In this document: one piece after another, positions 43,901 to 52,589 of the stretch | Layout of the letters: each line of letters opens with the position of its first letter | How positions within the stretch are numbered: position 1 is the stretch's first letter | Assembly: GCA_963556255.1 (NCBI GenBank) | Contig: OY744605.1 | Coordinates: 12,742,965-12,806,964 of the forward strand | Direction of reading: 5' to 3' | DNA from: Allolobophora icterica | Lineage: Eukaryota > Annelida > Clitellata > Crassiclitellata > Lumbricidae | Length of the DNA stretch: 64,000 nt | Notes under the pieces: model-generated | The model's database searches: none | Told to the model about the DNA's origin: nothing | Seen by the model: only the letters and a program-made list of their open reading frames with translations | Translations under genes and position numbers: made by a program

Positions 43901-45579
43901 ACACTGTTCCTACATAGTCCACTGATGGCTTTCTGCTACATCAGCAACATAGCTGACATTCCGGTTGCTGTCTGGGACAAATGCCAGGTCCAGGTTGACA
44001 AGTTCATAGCAGAAGCCAGCAAGTTACTGACCCGGTCACGAACGTTAGGTGAGTACTGAGTATCTAGATTTTAAGCTTTGCATTACCTGTATTTCATTTG
44101 AAATCTTGAATCAAAGAGAATATTTAGAAAAGTATTTCCTCTGCCATTGGTTGTTGAAGTTTGCTACAGCTTTATTTATTAAAATGAAAACACCTTCGTC
44201 GATGGGTGTCTATGATGTACCAATTAGGGCAGTTTTGGCTCTAGTAGGTTTAAAACAAAACAAAACTCAAACAATTTTGATGATTGCAATTCCATTCAGT
44301 ACATTATAGTTTAATTCAAGATTTTGCAGTTAGTATATCAAAGAATGAATCTTGTGGTTACAGACTTTCCCAGTAATAGGTAAAATTCAATTTTGATGGT
44401 TAGCATTGACTTTACTGTAGTACTTGTATATCAGTGGTTTATAGGATATTGTAAGATAATCAGAATAATTGCGAGTTTCTCTTATGATCTAAGAGTTGGC
44501 ATTTTAACCCAAATGGTGTTTCAGTTGAGATCCAGAATTGAATTTTACAGTTTGCTGCAGTTTACTGTGTTCTGGTTTTCAGTACGTGCTTGTGTTTGTC
44601 TCTTGTAGATCTGTCCTTTGTACAGTTTTTTGGGGATGATTTTCTCAGAGTGTTGCTGTTGCGGTACATCTTCTGCTATGTTGTCCTACGAATGCACAAA
44701 GGTTTCAGAGTGAGTCAACGTTATTGTTGTTGGTATTTGTGGGTGATTTTCATTTGTACGTATTGGTTTGAAACTAGGACATTTCCTAGTTGCACACGTG
44801 ATAAATTGTTGTTAGCTCTTTGTATTTCTAGGCTTGGTCATTATGATTTTTGTAATAATAACAGCAATAGAACTTAAATGTTTCCCTATTTTGTGGCCCA
44901 TACCATGGATGGAGAATCATAGTTGTTTGTGCGATGTTTTCCAAGGCCTGTCATGATGGTGTTTAGGCCATACATTGTACTTGTAGAATTGTAATTGCGA
45001 ATTTCTAGTGCACGTCTGTAAAAGAAATTCCACAGAAGTGTTGTCATTGCCAGACGCCAGAATTTTGAAATCTAGATTTTCCATAAGAATGGATGTGTTT
45101 TTCAGTAGTAGCATTTCTGTCTTTCCCCAAAGGGGGGATAATAATGACAATTTCTATGGCGCCGTAACACAGCCCATGCCGATAGATGAATGGTAACACT
45201 CATGGCCAGGAGAGCATTAGATCGCGGTTTGATACCCATAACCCCTCTAGGGCGGCACCTTGCATGGCTGCCAAAACGTGTGTTTAATTAAGATCTTGAT
45301 TGTACTGTCATGTTTAATCTAACTGCGTACTTGTCAGTTTGAATTAATAAAGAATGTTATTATTATTATTAATGTTCTGGTCTTTTCTAGGTGTGCTTTA
45401 CACATTGTTTATCATTCGTTGATGTCTGCTTGCAGGGCACAAAATATTATCCCATGTCGTATCCGACAATGCCAAAAGATGAAATACTTGAAAACCAGCA
45501 ACTTCAGAAGAGCGTCATTGAGCTAGCGGCGATCTTAGAAGTACGTAGTCTCTTCTATGAAACGATGGAGGCAGACTGA
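22714..45579 (+). CDS. SCAI: SCAI, suppressor of cancer cell invasion, 15 coding exons
   Basis: Joined coding exons: 22714-22907, 26758-26853, 29929-30015, 30537-30635, 35846-35942, 37312-37410, 38522-38674, 39249-39371, 39929-40106, 41402-41498, 41816-41897, 43496-43568, 43875-44048, 44609-44709, 45436-45579. This gives 1797 nt, 598 residues, close to the roughly 600 of vertebrate SCAI. All introns are GT-AG and the frame holds throughout. Family blocks in order: LFNGLRDLPQYG, YGLKRWQIGEIASKIGQLYY, KKLRYYARFIVVCLLL, VKFSELTLDMFR, NPHKYLLYKP, MHCLHPGDLYPFTRKP, LFGQPLVCLLSP, FFGDDFLRVLLLRYIFC. In vertebrates SCAI is a nuclear cofactor that represses MRTF/SRF transcription and acts with 53BP1 in DNA repair; here function is inferred from homology. 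Introns range from 306 to 5210 bp, and many hold transposons. Confidence 0.96.
24274..24657. mobile_element. hAT MITE in SCAI intron 1
   Basis: Ends TAGGGCATAA and TTATGCCCTA are flanked by ATTTCCAG (24266-24273) and TTTTCCAG (24658-24665), 7 of 8 matching. The interior has tandem CGCCTCGG/ATTCG words at 24290-24350 and CCGGATCCGG and ACTCGGATTCGGTACTCGG words at 24570-24645. These are related to the element at 31732 in opposite orientation. Confidence 0.8.
24676..24775 (+). mobile_element. tRNA-like SINE fragment
   Basis: GTGGTCCGCTTGCTGAGC and GGGTTCAAATTCCC, about 35 bp apart, fit A and B boxes of a tRNA-derived sequence. The 3' part is short. The copy lies about 20 bp from the MITE above. 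Confidence 0.45.
25200..26620 (-). pseudogene. Unnamed transposon protein remnant, copy A
   Basis: Minus-strand translation, with stops and frameshifts, gives VGMCFDTMASNTGHCNG near 26520, then FLKVFTIWLGPRSS, VELFERFQQFWPNINQ near 26380, then HGAYNMARRMACHIFYTINL, then FMDQFQV near 25900. This order matches a transposon-derived protein family I know from marine invertebrate genomes (FDTT.SNTG, CRHH..E, LF..FQ..W, HHARWMAKAIY, HLWYL) but cannot name. A SINE at 25978-26184 interrupts it. It lies in SCAI intron 1, just before exon 2. Both outer boundaries are approximate. Confidence 0.55.
25978..26184 (+). mobile_element. tRNA-derived SINE, full length
   Basis: It begins GGGACGCGGTGGTGTAGTGG (tRNA 5' end and A box) and has GGTTCGAATC (B box) at about 26029. 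A core with AGTGACCTTGGACAAGTTGC follows, and the end is a short CATCATC tail. ATCCATTGT is duplicated at 25969-25977 and 26185-26193. It is inserted antisense into an older transposon remnant. Confidence 0.88.
26758..26853 (+). CDS. SCAI: SCAI exon 2
   Basis: Acceptor TTGTAG, donor CG|GTAAGTG, 96 bp. It encodes DLPQYGHKQWQSYFGRTFDV then YTKLWKFQQQNR. It was too short for a simple ORF search and was found by looking for the family block. A transposon remnant ends about 140 bp upstream. Confidence 0.95.
27414..27610. mobile_element. hAT MITE in SCAI intron 2, 197 bp
   Basis: Ends CAGTGTTTTAGTTG and CAACTAAAACACTG are perfect. The 8-bp duplication GTCTTACC is perfect (27406-27413, 27611-27618). 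The interior is rich in GGGGGGTT/AACCCCCC blocks that could pair. Confidence 0.92.
29929..30015 (+). CDS. SCAI: SCAI exon 3
   Basis: Acceptor GATTGTAG, donor TA|GTAAGT, 87 bp. It encodes QILDTKYGLKRWQIGEIASK then IGQLYYHY, one of the most conserved blocks of the family. Confidence 0.96.
30085..30160 (-). mobile_element. SINE-type repeat Y fragment
   Basis: Reverse complement of TATGACACAGTGTCGTTAAACAG-type sequence, also found at 33535-33575 and 40855-40885. It lies in SCAI intron 3. Confidence 0.5.
30537..30635 (+). CDS. SCAI: SCAI exon 4
   Basis: Acceptor TATTTCAG, donor AG|GTTTGT (a weak donor), 99 bp. It encodes LRTSETNYLN followed by FAFYSAIRMRGYYSKASKEE. Confidence 0.95.
31732..32142. 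mobile_element. hAT MITE in SCAI intron 4, 411 bp
   Basis: Ends TAGGGGTCCACCGG and CCGGTGGACCCCTA are perfect. The 8-bp duplication GTGTCAAT is perfect (31724-31731, 32143-32150). Subterminal blocks repeat AACCGGTAACG on the left and GCCGAACCGAG/GAGCCGG on the right. It shares internal words with the MITE at 24274 (CATATGCGGAGCTTCACATT versus GTGAAACTTCGCATATGG), so the two are relatives with different ends. Confidence 0.92.
32547..33422 (+). mobile_element. MULE element with tandem-repeat terminal repeats, 876 bp
   Basis: The perfect 9-bp duplication TACTGAAAT flanks it (32538-32546, 33423-33431). Ends GGTGCTAGGGCAATTCGTCG and, in reverse complement, GGTGACCGGGCAATTCGTCG match. Each terminal repeat, about 80 bp, is itself a tandem array of five to six words of the type GGACAATTCGGCGC. 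A 9-bp duplication is typical of Mutator-like elements, and a MULE transposase remnant lies inside. Confidence 0.9.
32716..33084 (+). pseudogene. MULE transposase core remnant
   Basis: A single frame from 32716 reads FELFPSEYVKWP, a stop (TGA), RRFSMLAAEEDLNFLAGCRV, a TGA where Trp is expected, FADGTFNVS, YTIHGTRNGFNIPCVFALLR, NKTEATYTALLKKMAEIK and FITDFEKGAMN, ending at TAG 33082-33084. ADGTF and TDFEKGA carry the first two catalytic aspartates of the MULE DDE domain. The third acidic residue and any FLYWCH finger are gone. Two in-frame stops make it inactive. Confidence 0.8.
33440..33600 (+). mobile_element. SINE-type repeat Y copy
   Basis: CAGTGCCAGTCCCAAGCCTG, GGAGGAGGGCGATG and TTATCACACAGTGTCGTCAA correspond to words at 40790-40885 (GGATGGTGCCATGCCCAAAC, GAGGAGGGTGACTG, TTATGACACAGTATCGTTAA). 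The origin of the family is not clear. It lies next to the MULE. Confidence 0.55.
33950..34255 (-). mobile_element. tRNA-like SINE with duplicated core
   Basis: In reverse complement, GGGCCCGTAGAGTAATGGAT followed by AACACACTGG resembles a tRNA 5' arm, and AAGATCGAATCCCG fits a B box. Further 3', GGCGCCCTGTGTGGCTGCCG occurs near 34105, and a close copy lies near 34020, so the non-tRNA part is duplicated. Confidence 0.5.
35846..35942 (+). CDS. SCAI: SCAI exon 5
   Basis: Acceptor CCTTGCAG, donor CGT|GTAAGC, 97 bp. It encodes PDLMVKKLRYYARFIVVCLL then LKKMKLVRDLVR. The preceding intron (5.2 kb) is the longest in the gene. Confidence 0.96.
36188..36642. mobile_element. PIF/Harbinger-like MITE in SCAI intron 5
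   Basis: TAA lies on both sides (36185-36187, 36643-36645). Ends GGGGCCATCCACATATTACG and, in reverse complement, GGGGCCATCCATATATTACG match at 19 of 20. Long G runs lie just inside both ends. The 3-bp TAA target fits PIF/Harbinger. There is no coding region. Confidence 0.75.
37312..37410 (+). CDS. SCAI: SCAI exon 6
   Basis: Acceptor GCTCTAAG, donor GAA|GTACGT, 99 bp in phase 0. It encodes ELAKQIDEYTATYGPDDQLE then WSLVLGEIRAFIE. Confidence 0.95.
37704..37985. mobile_element. hAT MITE in SCAI intron 6, duplicated terminal 8-mer
   Basis: The left end is CAGTGGTTCTTAAAC. The right end reads GTTTAAGAACCACTG then AACCACTG, so the last 8 bp are doubled. The 8-bp duplication GTCTAATG is perfect only if the doubled end is included (37696-37703, 37986-37993). 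CAGTGGTTCTYAAAC is the classic Charlie-group hAT end. Confidence 0.92.
38522..38674 (+). CDS. SCAI: SCAI exon 7
   Basis: Acceptor TTGTTTAG, donor CAG|GTAGGC, 153 bp in phase 0. It encodes a less conserved segment starting ADKIVNVVDLD and ending LTLQEILIVGNCHEQ. Confidence 0.94.
38930..39220 (+). mobile_element. LINE 3' end in SCAI intron 7
   Basis: A + strand frame includes FSVAAPMTWNGHPTKLRQLP and LKTLLFDRGW, the end of a CR1/L2-type ORF2 (VAAP..WN.LP..LR ... LK..LF). A GGCGCTATATAAA 3' terminus and an (ATA)n tail to about 39215 follow. It is 5'-truncated and ends about 30 bp before the exon 8 acceptor. Confidence 0.75.
39249..39371 (+). CDS. SCAI: SCAI exon 8
   Basis: Acceptor AAAAATAG, donor TTT|GTACGT, 123 bp in phase 0. 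It encodes VKFSELTLDMFRILQTLERE and a variable linker ending SPAPGRTPF. Confidence 0.95.
39595..39700 (-). mobile_element. tRNA-like SINE fragment in SCAI intron 8
   Basis: In reverse complement, GGCCAAGTGGATCAGAGTAA then TGGCTAGCGTGACTG resembles a tRNA 5' half, and GGGGGTTCAAATCCTG is a good B box. It is oriented against SCAI. Confidence 0.6.
39929..40106 (+). CDS. SCAI: SCAI exon 9
   Basis: Acceptor CTTTTACAG, donor GACA|GTAAGA, 178 bp. It encodes KRDNPHKYLLYKPTISQLFT, then FLASGFKELPVTGVMLLYLS. Confidence 0.96.
40780..40890 (+). mobile_element. SINE-type repeat Y copy in SCAI intron 9
   Basis: It contains GGAGGGTGACTGTAATTGTC and TTATGACACAGTATCGTTAA, matching the copy at 33440-33600. 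Both lie sense to SCAI, while the copy at 30085 is reversed. Confidence 0.55.
41402..41498 (+). CDS. SCAI: SCAI exon 10
   Basis: Acceptor TGTTTTAG, donor TTG|GTACTT (weak), 97 bp. It encodes AYDFGGVVTNSRREPEHSNK and ends LKEMH. Confidence 0.95.
41816..41897 (+). CDS. SCAI: SCAI exon 11
   Basis: Acceptor TTTTGCAG, donor GAG|GTTAGT, 82 bp. It encodes LHPGDLYPFTRKPMFIIVDS and NNSSAFE. Confidence 0.96.
42668..43425 (+). pseudogene. Unnamed transposon protein remnant, copy B
   Basis: Translation with stops and frameshifts gives GACVILEEAVGHELVMIGCR, HHAIEVVLSVF, LFKRFQKKW, APGAKHHAHWMVKAIHARKL, LFQDQLTAQEKSRL, WYKAPLASNAVWND, then HLWYFFEQLIGLALFNSPVD. These are the same ordered blocks as copy A at 25200-26620, but copy B begins just after the FDTT.SNTG block and keeps the CRHH..E and HLWYL blocks. 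It lies sense to SCAI in intron 11. Function unknown. Confidence 0.65.
43496..43568 (+). CDS. SCAI: SCAI exon 12
   Basis: Acceptor ATTTGCAG, donor AAG|GTAAGA, 73 bp. It encodes HWPNLFGQPLVCLLSPEEVP and TSLE. Confidence 0.96.
43875..44048 (+). CDS. SCAI: SCAI exon 13
   Basis: Acceptor TTTTTTAAG, donor TAG|GTGAGT, 174 bp. It encodes QHQKGNIFTLFLHSPLMAFC and a segment ending EASKLLTRSRTL. Confidence 0.95.
44609..44709 (+). CDS. SCAI: SCAI exon 14
   Basis: Acceptor CTCTTGTAG, donor AGA|GTGAGT, 101 bp. It encodes LSFVQFFGDDFLRVLLLRYI and FCYVVLRMHKGFR. Confidence 0.96.
45182..45372 (+). mobile_element. SINE Z copy 1 in SCAI intron 14
   Basis: ATGGTAACACTCATGGCCAG (A box region) and GGTTTGATACCC (B box-like) are followed by CTAGGGCGGCACCTTGCATG, then TTAATTAAGATCTTGATTGT and a (TTA)n tail. 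It ends about 60 bp before the exon 15 acceptor. Confidence 0.75.
45436..45579 (+). CDS. SCAI: SCAI exon 15, stop codon
   Basis: Acceptor GCTTGCAG, 144 bp with TGA at 45577-45579. It encodes GTKYYPMSYPTMPKDEILEN, then LQKSVIELAAILEVRSLFYE and a short end. Confidence 0.96.
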   Translation, partial: GTKYYPMSYPTMPKDEILENQQLQKSVIELAAILEVRSLFYETMEAD

Positions 45580-48500
45580 TAAGAAGGGAGTTGCTTCCCC
45601 ATAGGAACATCAGCTACACCGCTCATTTGTATGTCTTTTATGGTGGTTGTTTTTTTCATTCTCAGACATTTGGTAAATTTTCCAGTCCTCTATTGGCTGT
45701 TCTCATCAGTGAATGTGTCAAATGTGTAGTTCATTAATTCTCTATTTTTGTAGAACTCACAAGCGTACGGAGAGAACTTTGGTGCCGTTGAAGGAATCTC
45801 ATTGAGTCAGGCTTCACTATAAAGTTTTTCTTTTTGCACTAGGCAGTCGTGTTGGCTTCATGTCTTGCAGTTTTCTGTGACAGAGTTTCAAAATGAAAAC
45901 TTTTGTTTGCAAAAGCAAACACCTTGGTCAGTCTGAACTGAGCAACCCTCTGAGAGCTTATAAAAAGGCACTATATAAATGTACTGGGACTTACATACAA
46001 TTGGTTTTATTTGAATGGCTATGGCAAAGTGTTCAGTTTTCATTTTGAATAGTTACATCTTTGATGATTAGGAAATAAGTCCATATCACGGGGATGGAGT
46101 TAGAGTAATGGTTACACTCATGGCCAGGAGAGCATTAGGTTTGTGGTTCGATACTCGTAACCCCCTCTAGGGCGGCGCCTTGCATGGCTGCCAAACAGTT
46201 TGTTTAATTAAGATCTTGATTGTACTACTTGTGTGAGCCATGAGGGATTGATTTTCCAGCTGTTATTTTGTTGTATCAAAGTGAAATTCAACTGTCACAG
46301 AACTATCTATGTGAGAAGATAACACATATGAAAACTGTTTAACTTGAATGCTTTCTGAAATAAGTTTCTCTACATTCAGGTAGTCACTTGGCTGGAGTGT
46401 ATTTGAATAGCTCTGATGTCAGTTGTAAACTGCTGGGCATTCAATGAGCCTTGGTTTCACGTGTGTCTCGGCTAATCCATTGGCTTCTATGATAATGCCG
46501 AAGACATCAATCGATGGGGTGTGATCTTTCCCTGTTTTATTTCTGTATCTCATATCTGATGGTGGCAAAGTGTTCATGTGTAGGCTATTGTGTACAACGT
46601 TGACATTAGAATCGGAAATGAAAATTTGTTATTGACCTATTGTTATCATGTAAGAATGGGTTATCTTGTAATTGTTTAATACCTCAGTCATAGATACTTC
46701 AACCCTAGGATTACATCTGTGAGGATTGATGTTGACTGAGGCTTGATATGTTCATTGTACTGTAAATTATCTTACGTCACCTAGTCCAGGCAATGTGTAT
46801 GTTAAAAAATGCTAGAAGTCATTGCCCTGACTGAAATACAGGCACTGGAAAGGCCTGACCCCATCACAAGCTTAGCGTAAGCTAAACCTGGAGCCCTGTT
46901 TTTCTCAGTTTAAGAAAAGGTGATGCTGACTTTGAAGGAATTGTAAAACTTGTATAGCTAGAAAGTTCAGCAGCTTTTCTCTGTACATTGTTGATGTAAA
47001 ATGACATTAGTAACTTATTTCATCTCTGACTAGTTTACAACATTGATGGATGTAGTTTGCGGGAAATGGCAAGTTTTGTAAGAAATTAGGTCAGCATTTT
47101 CTGATTATGCTTTTGCCAGTGAATAGGATCCTTTCAGAAAGTGAGACTTTGCACTAGCTGAGCACTACATGTCTAGCAAGTAAGGCACAAAAGAGTTCAG
47201 AACAAAATTTTGACCAAGCATTTGTTGATTTTTAAAACCAGAGAAGTTGTATAGTGCCACTGTAATCATGCTGAAGATATTAGTCAATGGTTGCGAGGGC
47301 AAGTTTAGTTCAAAGCAAAGAGGGATATCCACTAAGACAACTTACTTATTGTGCAGATCTTTATTGTGGTCTGTTAAAGGCATTCTGGTCCTATGAAAGG
47401 CCTGATTTGTCTTTCTTTCTTTGCAATGGCAGGCTTGTCATTTTATTTAGCCTGACTTATTTATTAGGCCACAGATTCCTTCAAATGAGAGATTGTTTAC
47501 CTGGAAAATGCTATATTTCCAGTGGTGCAACAGAGACACCCGCAAGGAAGTCGGAGTAAGGTGCTGATCTTTTCTTGCTTATTTACAGTAGCTGCACTTG
47601 CTTGTTTTATGGAAAATGCCTTTGACAGGCTTCTTATCGATACTTAGTTTTACGTGCAATTATTAATTGTTTTGTCAAAATCTGTTTGTATATATATATA
47701 TATATATACAATTATTCGTTGAATGATTTGCCTGTATTATAACTTAAACTGTCATACTATTATGATTCTTTCACAAATGGTTAATTGGAAAAACAGTTGT
47801 TAAAGTAACTGCCCTATTTTCTAGTCAGTCTGATCAGATAGACCATTTTTATTTATTTATTCTTTTCTTGTGTTGTGATATTTTATGTTTATTTTGTTCA
47901 AAAGAAATTAAGTCTGCTTGTGGCATTGTGGTAATGTTTCGATTGTAATTTATTACCTGCCATGTTCGAATTGGCAATTTTTCTTTTTTGACAAGCTGCT
48001 GTAAAGAATGTTCATCATGTTCATTGTATTCTTCCTTTTTGCTGTTCATATTAACTTTAATAGGCAGAAATAGTGATTCAAAAATAGTTCACTTGAGCAC
48101 ACTTAAGAGAATTTGATAACTGTTTGATCAATTTCAGTTTATTAGATATCTTGACAAATGCCAAGATTTCAATCAAAAAGATTTGTTTCTGTAAGGAATT
48201 GTTACAGGGGTTATCTGAAGTTCGAATTTTTGCTTCGGTGCATAATGGAATGGACCTTTTAAAAATCAAAAGATGTTAAATTGAATTATGGTCTGAACAG
48301 TGTTCAAGTGTTTAGCAGTATTTTTTCTAGTTCTGATGTTAAAAAGTCCTGTTTCCAGTATGAACCACTGCTCTTCTTTGAGATAGTTTCATTCATTTTG
48401 GCCTTCAAAACACTGCTTCTGTTTGAGGTAATTTATTCCTTTTGGCCTTTAAATAACTGCTCTGATGAACACTTTAATGACGAGCATGTACTAAAATATA

Positions 48501-49680
48501 TTGAAAACTAATCCCTATTGTTGTTAAAGGGTTAAGCAGTTCAGTTTGGCCTTATTTCCTGGCCTTTATGGCTACTAGTGCATATGATCAGTTTCATTTT
48601 ATCATGTTTTCGATTTCTGTTGTTCAATTTATGACACCCTACTCTTGCTCTGTAATTTGCAAAATATTTGTTGTTAAAAGGCATGTGTTAAATGCAGCAC
48701 TTCGGAGCAGTACCCACCATCATGTCATGATGGCGCTGTCCCACAGATGTGCTTTATCTAATTATTTCTAACTTCAATCGCCAGACATTTACAAATAGTG
48801 GTGAACTCTTGAGTTTCATCATATCAACTGCAGACAGCAATGGATAATTTGCATTAGGATGTCGAGGACCAAAGTTCTTGTTGAGGCTGCTGTTTCTGCA
48901 CGTGGAGTGATTTCTGCGCTTGGAACAGAAGTTTTGTATAAAGCATTGTCATTATCACCTCCGTTTGTACGGACACTGTTGAGTATTTCACCATGACACC
49001 GTGTTTGCTGTGAATTTTCATTAGGAGTTTGTTGCGCCCGTAGAGCGCGTAACGTGTACAGTTTTGCAGTTTCTGCTTGTATCAGTGGCCGAATCTACAA
49101 AGCCATTTTGCATTTATATTTAAAATCAAGCGAGTAGAGAGACCTATGTTTTGATCTAGTTGTTAAGAATCGAAAATAGAGAACCGTATTGTTTTTGTTA
49201 TTCGAAAATTCCATTGTCTGCAGTATTTCAATTGCGGATCTTTATTTGTCTGTATTTCACTCTCTGTTTATGATGTCGTTGCATTAAATTAATTTTCGTA
49301 CTGTTACTCTCGAGTAATAGAAATCTTGCCACCTGATTCTGGGATCAAATTCTGCATTTATTGGCATGTCCTATGAGGTGGCTAGAAAATTTCTGGAAAA
49401 GGCTACAAGGTGGACCAGTGTTTTCCGTTGAATTGTCATAATGAAATTAAAAGTTTTATGTAATTTTAGTTTTCATCAAACTTGTTAAGAAAGGAATTTA
49501 CTGACAGCTTGGTATATCGATGTGTTTGCTGCTCATCATTCCTGTTGGGTGTATGTATAAATCGGTATATAATATATATATATACTTGTATGTGTACTGT
49601 AACTATGTATTAATAAAATATATATATAAATTCAATGTAGGCAATATATATATATATATTTATAATAAAGTTTGGATCAC
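45580..49680 (+). other. Region 3' of SCAI, possible long 3' UTR
   Basis: No gene was recognised. By eye the first AATAAA words on this strand after the stop codon are at 49612-49617 and 49664-49669, so the transcript may have a 3' UTR of about 4 kb. A variant signal upstream cannot be ruled out. It holds SINE Z copy 2 and an ATATAT tract at 47690-47710. Apart from the SINE it is unusually poor in transposons for this window. Confidence 0.4.
46094..46231 (+). mobile_element. SINE Z copy 2, 3'-truncated
   Basis: GAGTAATGGTTACACTCATG, GTGGTTCGATACTCG and CTAGGGCGGCGCCTTGCATG match copy 1. The B box is better preserved here. It stops at GATTGTACT without a tail. Confidence 0.75.
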
Positions 49681-50594
49681 GTTGTACCATAGCTGGGTCG
49701 CCTGCTTGTGCGTTTGATATTCTTTTTTCTATTTTCTTCATTTCCACTGGAACTTCTGTATGTGATACTTTGTTATTGTGTGACTTTTCATATTACCGGG
49801 TAAGGTTAGACCTCAAATTTCACTCAAGGTTTTGTATAATTACAATGTGACGTGGTGATAATGGTGGTTATAATGAAGTCAGTGAGGGTAATTTTTTTAA
49901 AGGGGTTCCACTTCCAGTGTATTCTCAACCATACTTGGCAGTTAATGAAAAAGTTTGATTGTGATGTGCAGAGCACCTAAATGTTTTCATGCACTTTCTT
50001 TTAGACGAGGTGACTCTGGCTGAGGTGAGTATGATGGTTAGTTATGGAAAGCTGTGATGGTGACTTACAGAGCTGGGGCATGTCTGTCATGCTGTGGCAT
50101 GTCAAGTGCTACCCTACTTACATGTAAACTCGCTGTTCTTACTGTTACCAAAGATTTCGTTTCTTGTTTTACCGTCTATTAGAGAATATGGAGACAACCA
50201 AGTCTGAAATTGTCTATTAAGAAGACAGAGCTAATTAAAACAGATTAAATGAAATTAAGAACTTTAGTGCATGAAAGAAGTTTCTGCATGATCTGACAGT
50301 TGTAGGTGGTCCACCTTGTGCGCTTGTTTTGTTGTGAAGATTCATGTCAGAAAGTGGCTGTTTGCATTCAGTCAGTTTGAGATTATTGGGGATAAATTTT
50401 AATTAACAAAAAGTTACTTTCCATTCCATCGAGTAAGTCGCCAGATCAAGTCTACAGTGTAATGTGTTGGAGTTTAAAGTGGGAGAGAGCAGGGGGATAG
50501 GCAGGATGTGTTTTATGGTTGGTAGGACCTATCTATAGACAGGAGCAAAATAAGATATTGGGGAAATATATCTTCATTTGGGTATAGTCTAAAC
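49681..50594. other. Gene-free stretch
   Basis: I recognise no coding region, repeat or RNA gene here. Confidence 0.4.
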
Positions 50595-50916
50595 CAGGGA
50601 TATCGAAAAGCCAGCTCGTGGCCCGCCAACAATGTTTTCTGGCCTGCAGAGCCCTGCCTAAAGACTACACAATTTGAGATTAAAAGTTCAAATTTTACAT
50701 TTTTCACTGCGTATGAAGCAAAATCAAGGTTTTATTAGCCTAATTTTGCTGTTTGCTAAAAATGCACCATTTAGGGTTTAGTTGTGCAAAAAATTTCTGG
50801 GGACAGGCTCACAGAACCCAGACCCTATTTTGCTCCTGCGCCCTCGGCACCCTGGACCGTCACTTGCTGGAAAATATTGCCACTAACCCACCATCCAAGA
50901 AGCTTTGACACCTCTG
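50595..50916. mobile_element. hAT MITE, 322 bp
   Basis: Ends CAGGGATATCGAAAAG and, in reverse complement, CAGAGGTGTCAAAGC are inverted repeats with several mismatches. Flanks GTCTAAAC (50587-50594) and GGCTAAAC (50917-50924) match at 7 of 8. CTCGTGGCCCGCC just inside the left end resembles other CAGGGGTGTCAAA-type hAT families. Confidence 0.8.
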
Positions 50917-50924
50917 GGCTAAAC

Positions 50925-51925
50925 CAGTGGGAAGTAGCTCTTCCTCCCTACAGGTCAGCCTGAACAGGTGGGGAAGCCCCCTGAGCCACAAAGCACACCC
51001 TGGGTATATGCAAAATAATAGATAGATGGTCTTGACAAGTAACTTGTGCTTCAAGAGTTTCTGATTACGGGAGAGGGCTGTAGATGTGGTTGTTCTGATA
51101 TTGTTTTGAACGTGGACTGTCATACACCAGATTTTGCCAACACAGTCTGTTGCATGCATGGTGTACATTACTGTACAACTTTCTGCATGTAAGCTACCTA
51201 CGTTTGAACAAAATCTTTGGTGTATATTGTCTGTACAAAATCTATGATCTCTGTCTGGTTGGTGTATATGTCGACTGGTTTCTACTGTGAAATATTTTGT
51301 CAGATCATCACGGACCGTGATCACTTGTATTAATAAATGACTCTAATTCAAACAGTCTGTAAGAAGGTTGAGCTTCTTAAATCTATTGAACAAAGCTTGA
51401 TTTTTGTGTATGTGATGTAATACGACATTTTAACAAACTTAACTCCATGGGTATTGATGGGATGTTATTATACACAAAAGTGGGGGTATAACTTTTCCGC
51501 ATTTCCCATGTATTCTTGCCTTGATTTTCTGTTATATTTCTTGCTACTCCATATTTCCATTACTTTAGCAAATTTGCTTATGAGGTGTATCCAATTCTCC
51601 TTTGGACACTGTGTCTGGGGAAAATGGGTCCCTTATGGTAATATGAAAATAGAGTAACTAGTAAATATTCTTCAATTCTTTAAATTCCAAAACCGTTTTA
51701 ATCCTGACATAATTATTTGTAATTTGTCAACGGCCCACTAAAAAATTACGTCATTAATTTACAAATTTTTAAAACAAGACTTAGATAACCACGTTCAGCC
51801 ATTTGATTAAGCCAAGAAGACAAAATCATTCTAAAACTTTTAAAATTCAAAACCTTGAACACATCTTGTACTCCAATATTATTCAAATATAAAAATAAAT
51901 TTAAACTAAAATTTGTAGGGTCTAA
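50925..51925. other. Gene-free stretch
   Basis: Open frames up to 154 residues (minus, 50860-51324) run through the MITE end and show no domain, so none is called. The rest is AT-rich and unremarkable. Confidence 0.35.
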
Positions 51926-52380
51926 GGGGTCATCCATAAAGGACGTCCGCAATGAGGGGGCAGGGAGGGGTCATCGAAATGTGAACAAATGCGGACAAGG
52001 GAGGGAGGGGGTTATGACCACTGCGGACGTCTGCATCTAAACTTAAATTTGATAGTTTTTTAAACACCACCTTGTTTCAACCTTCCCTGAAAGACGAAAA
52101 TGTCAGTGATGTGATTGCCTAAAACCTCGTGTATGGAAACCTTTATTGCGACTTTAAAGAGGCCTTTACTACTGCACATCGTGCAATGTGAAACCTGAAC
52201 TGTTACTTAAACGTGGAATAATTGTAAAAATAATGATGATTACATTAGAAATTGGCTTTAATAGGCGTGCGGACGTCCGCAAATGAGGGAGGGGAGGGAG
52301 GGTAAGGTCAAATGCGGACAAGGTGGAGGAAGGGGTTCAAAGTAGGTCATATTTTGCGGACGTCCTTTATGGACGACCCC
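51926..52380. mobile_element. PIF/Harbinger-like MITE, second family
   Basis: TAA stands on both sides (51923-51925, 52381-52383). Ends GGGGTCATCCATAAAGGACG and, in reverse complement, GGGGTCGTCCATAAAGGACG match at 19 of 20, continuing with TCCGCA. GCGGACGTC words recur inside at 52022 and 52270. It has the same design as the MITE at 36188 with different sequence. Confidence 0.75.
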
Positions 52381-52589
52381 TAATTGATAAATAACATTTT
52401 AAAAAATATTGAAATTTTTAAGATAATTTTTTGGAGTTGTCGTAACACTTAAATTTTGATGCAAATGACGTCATTATAATTATGACGTCATTATTGGACG
52501 ACAGGGACTTTGTATATTTTTAACCTTTATTAGCTGATCATGTCCGGATTTAAACGGGTTTGAAACTTTAAAAATCGACGAATATTTTC

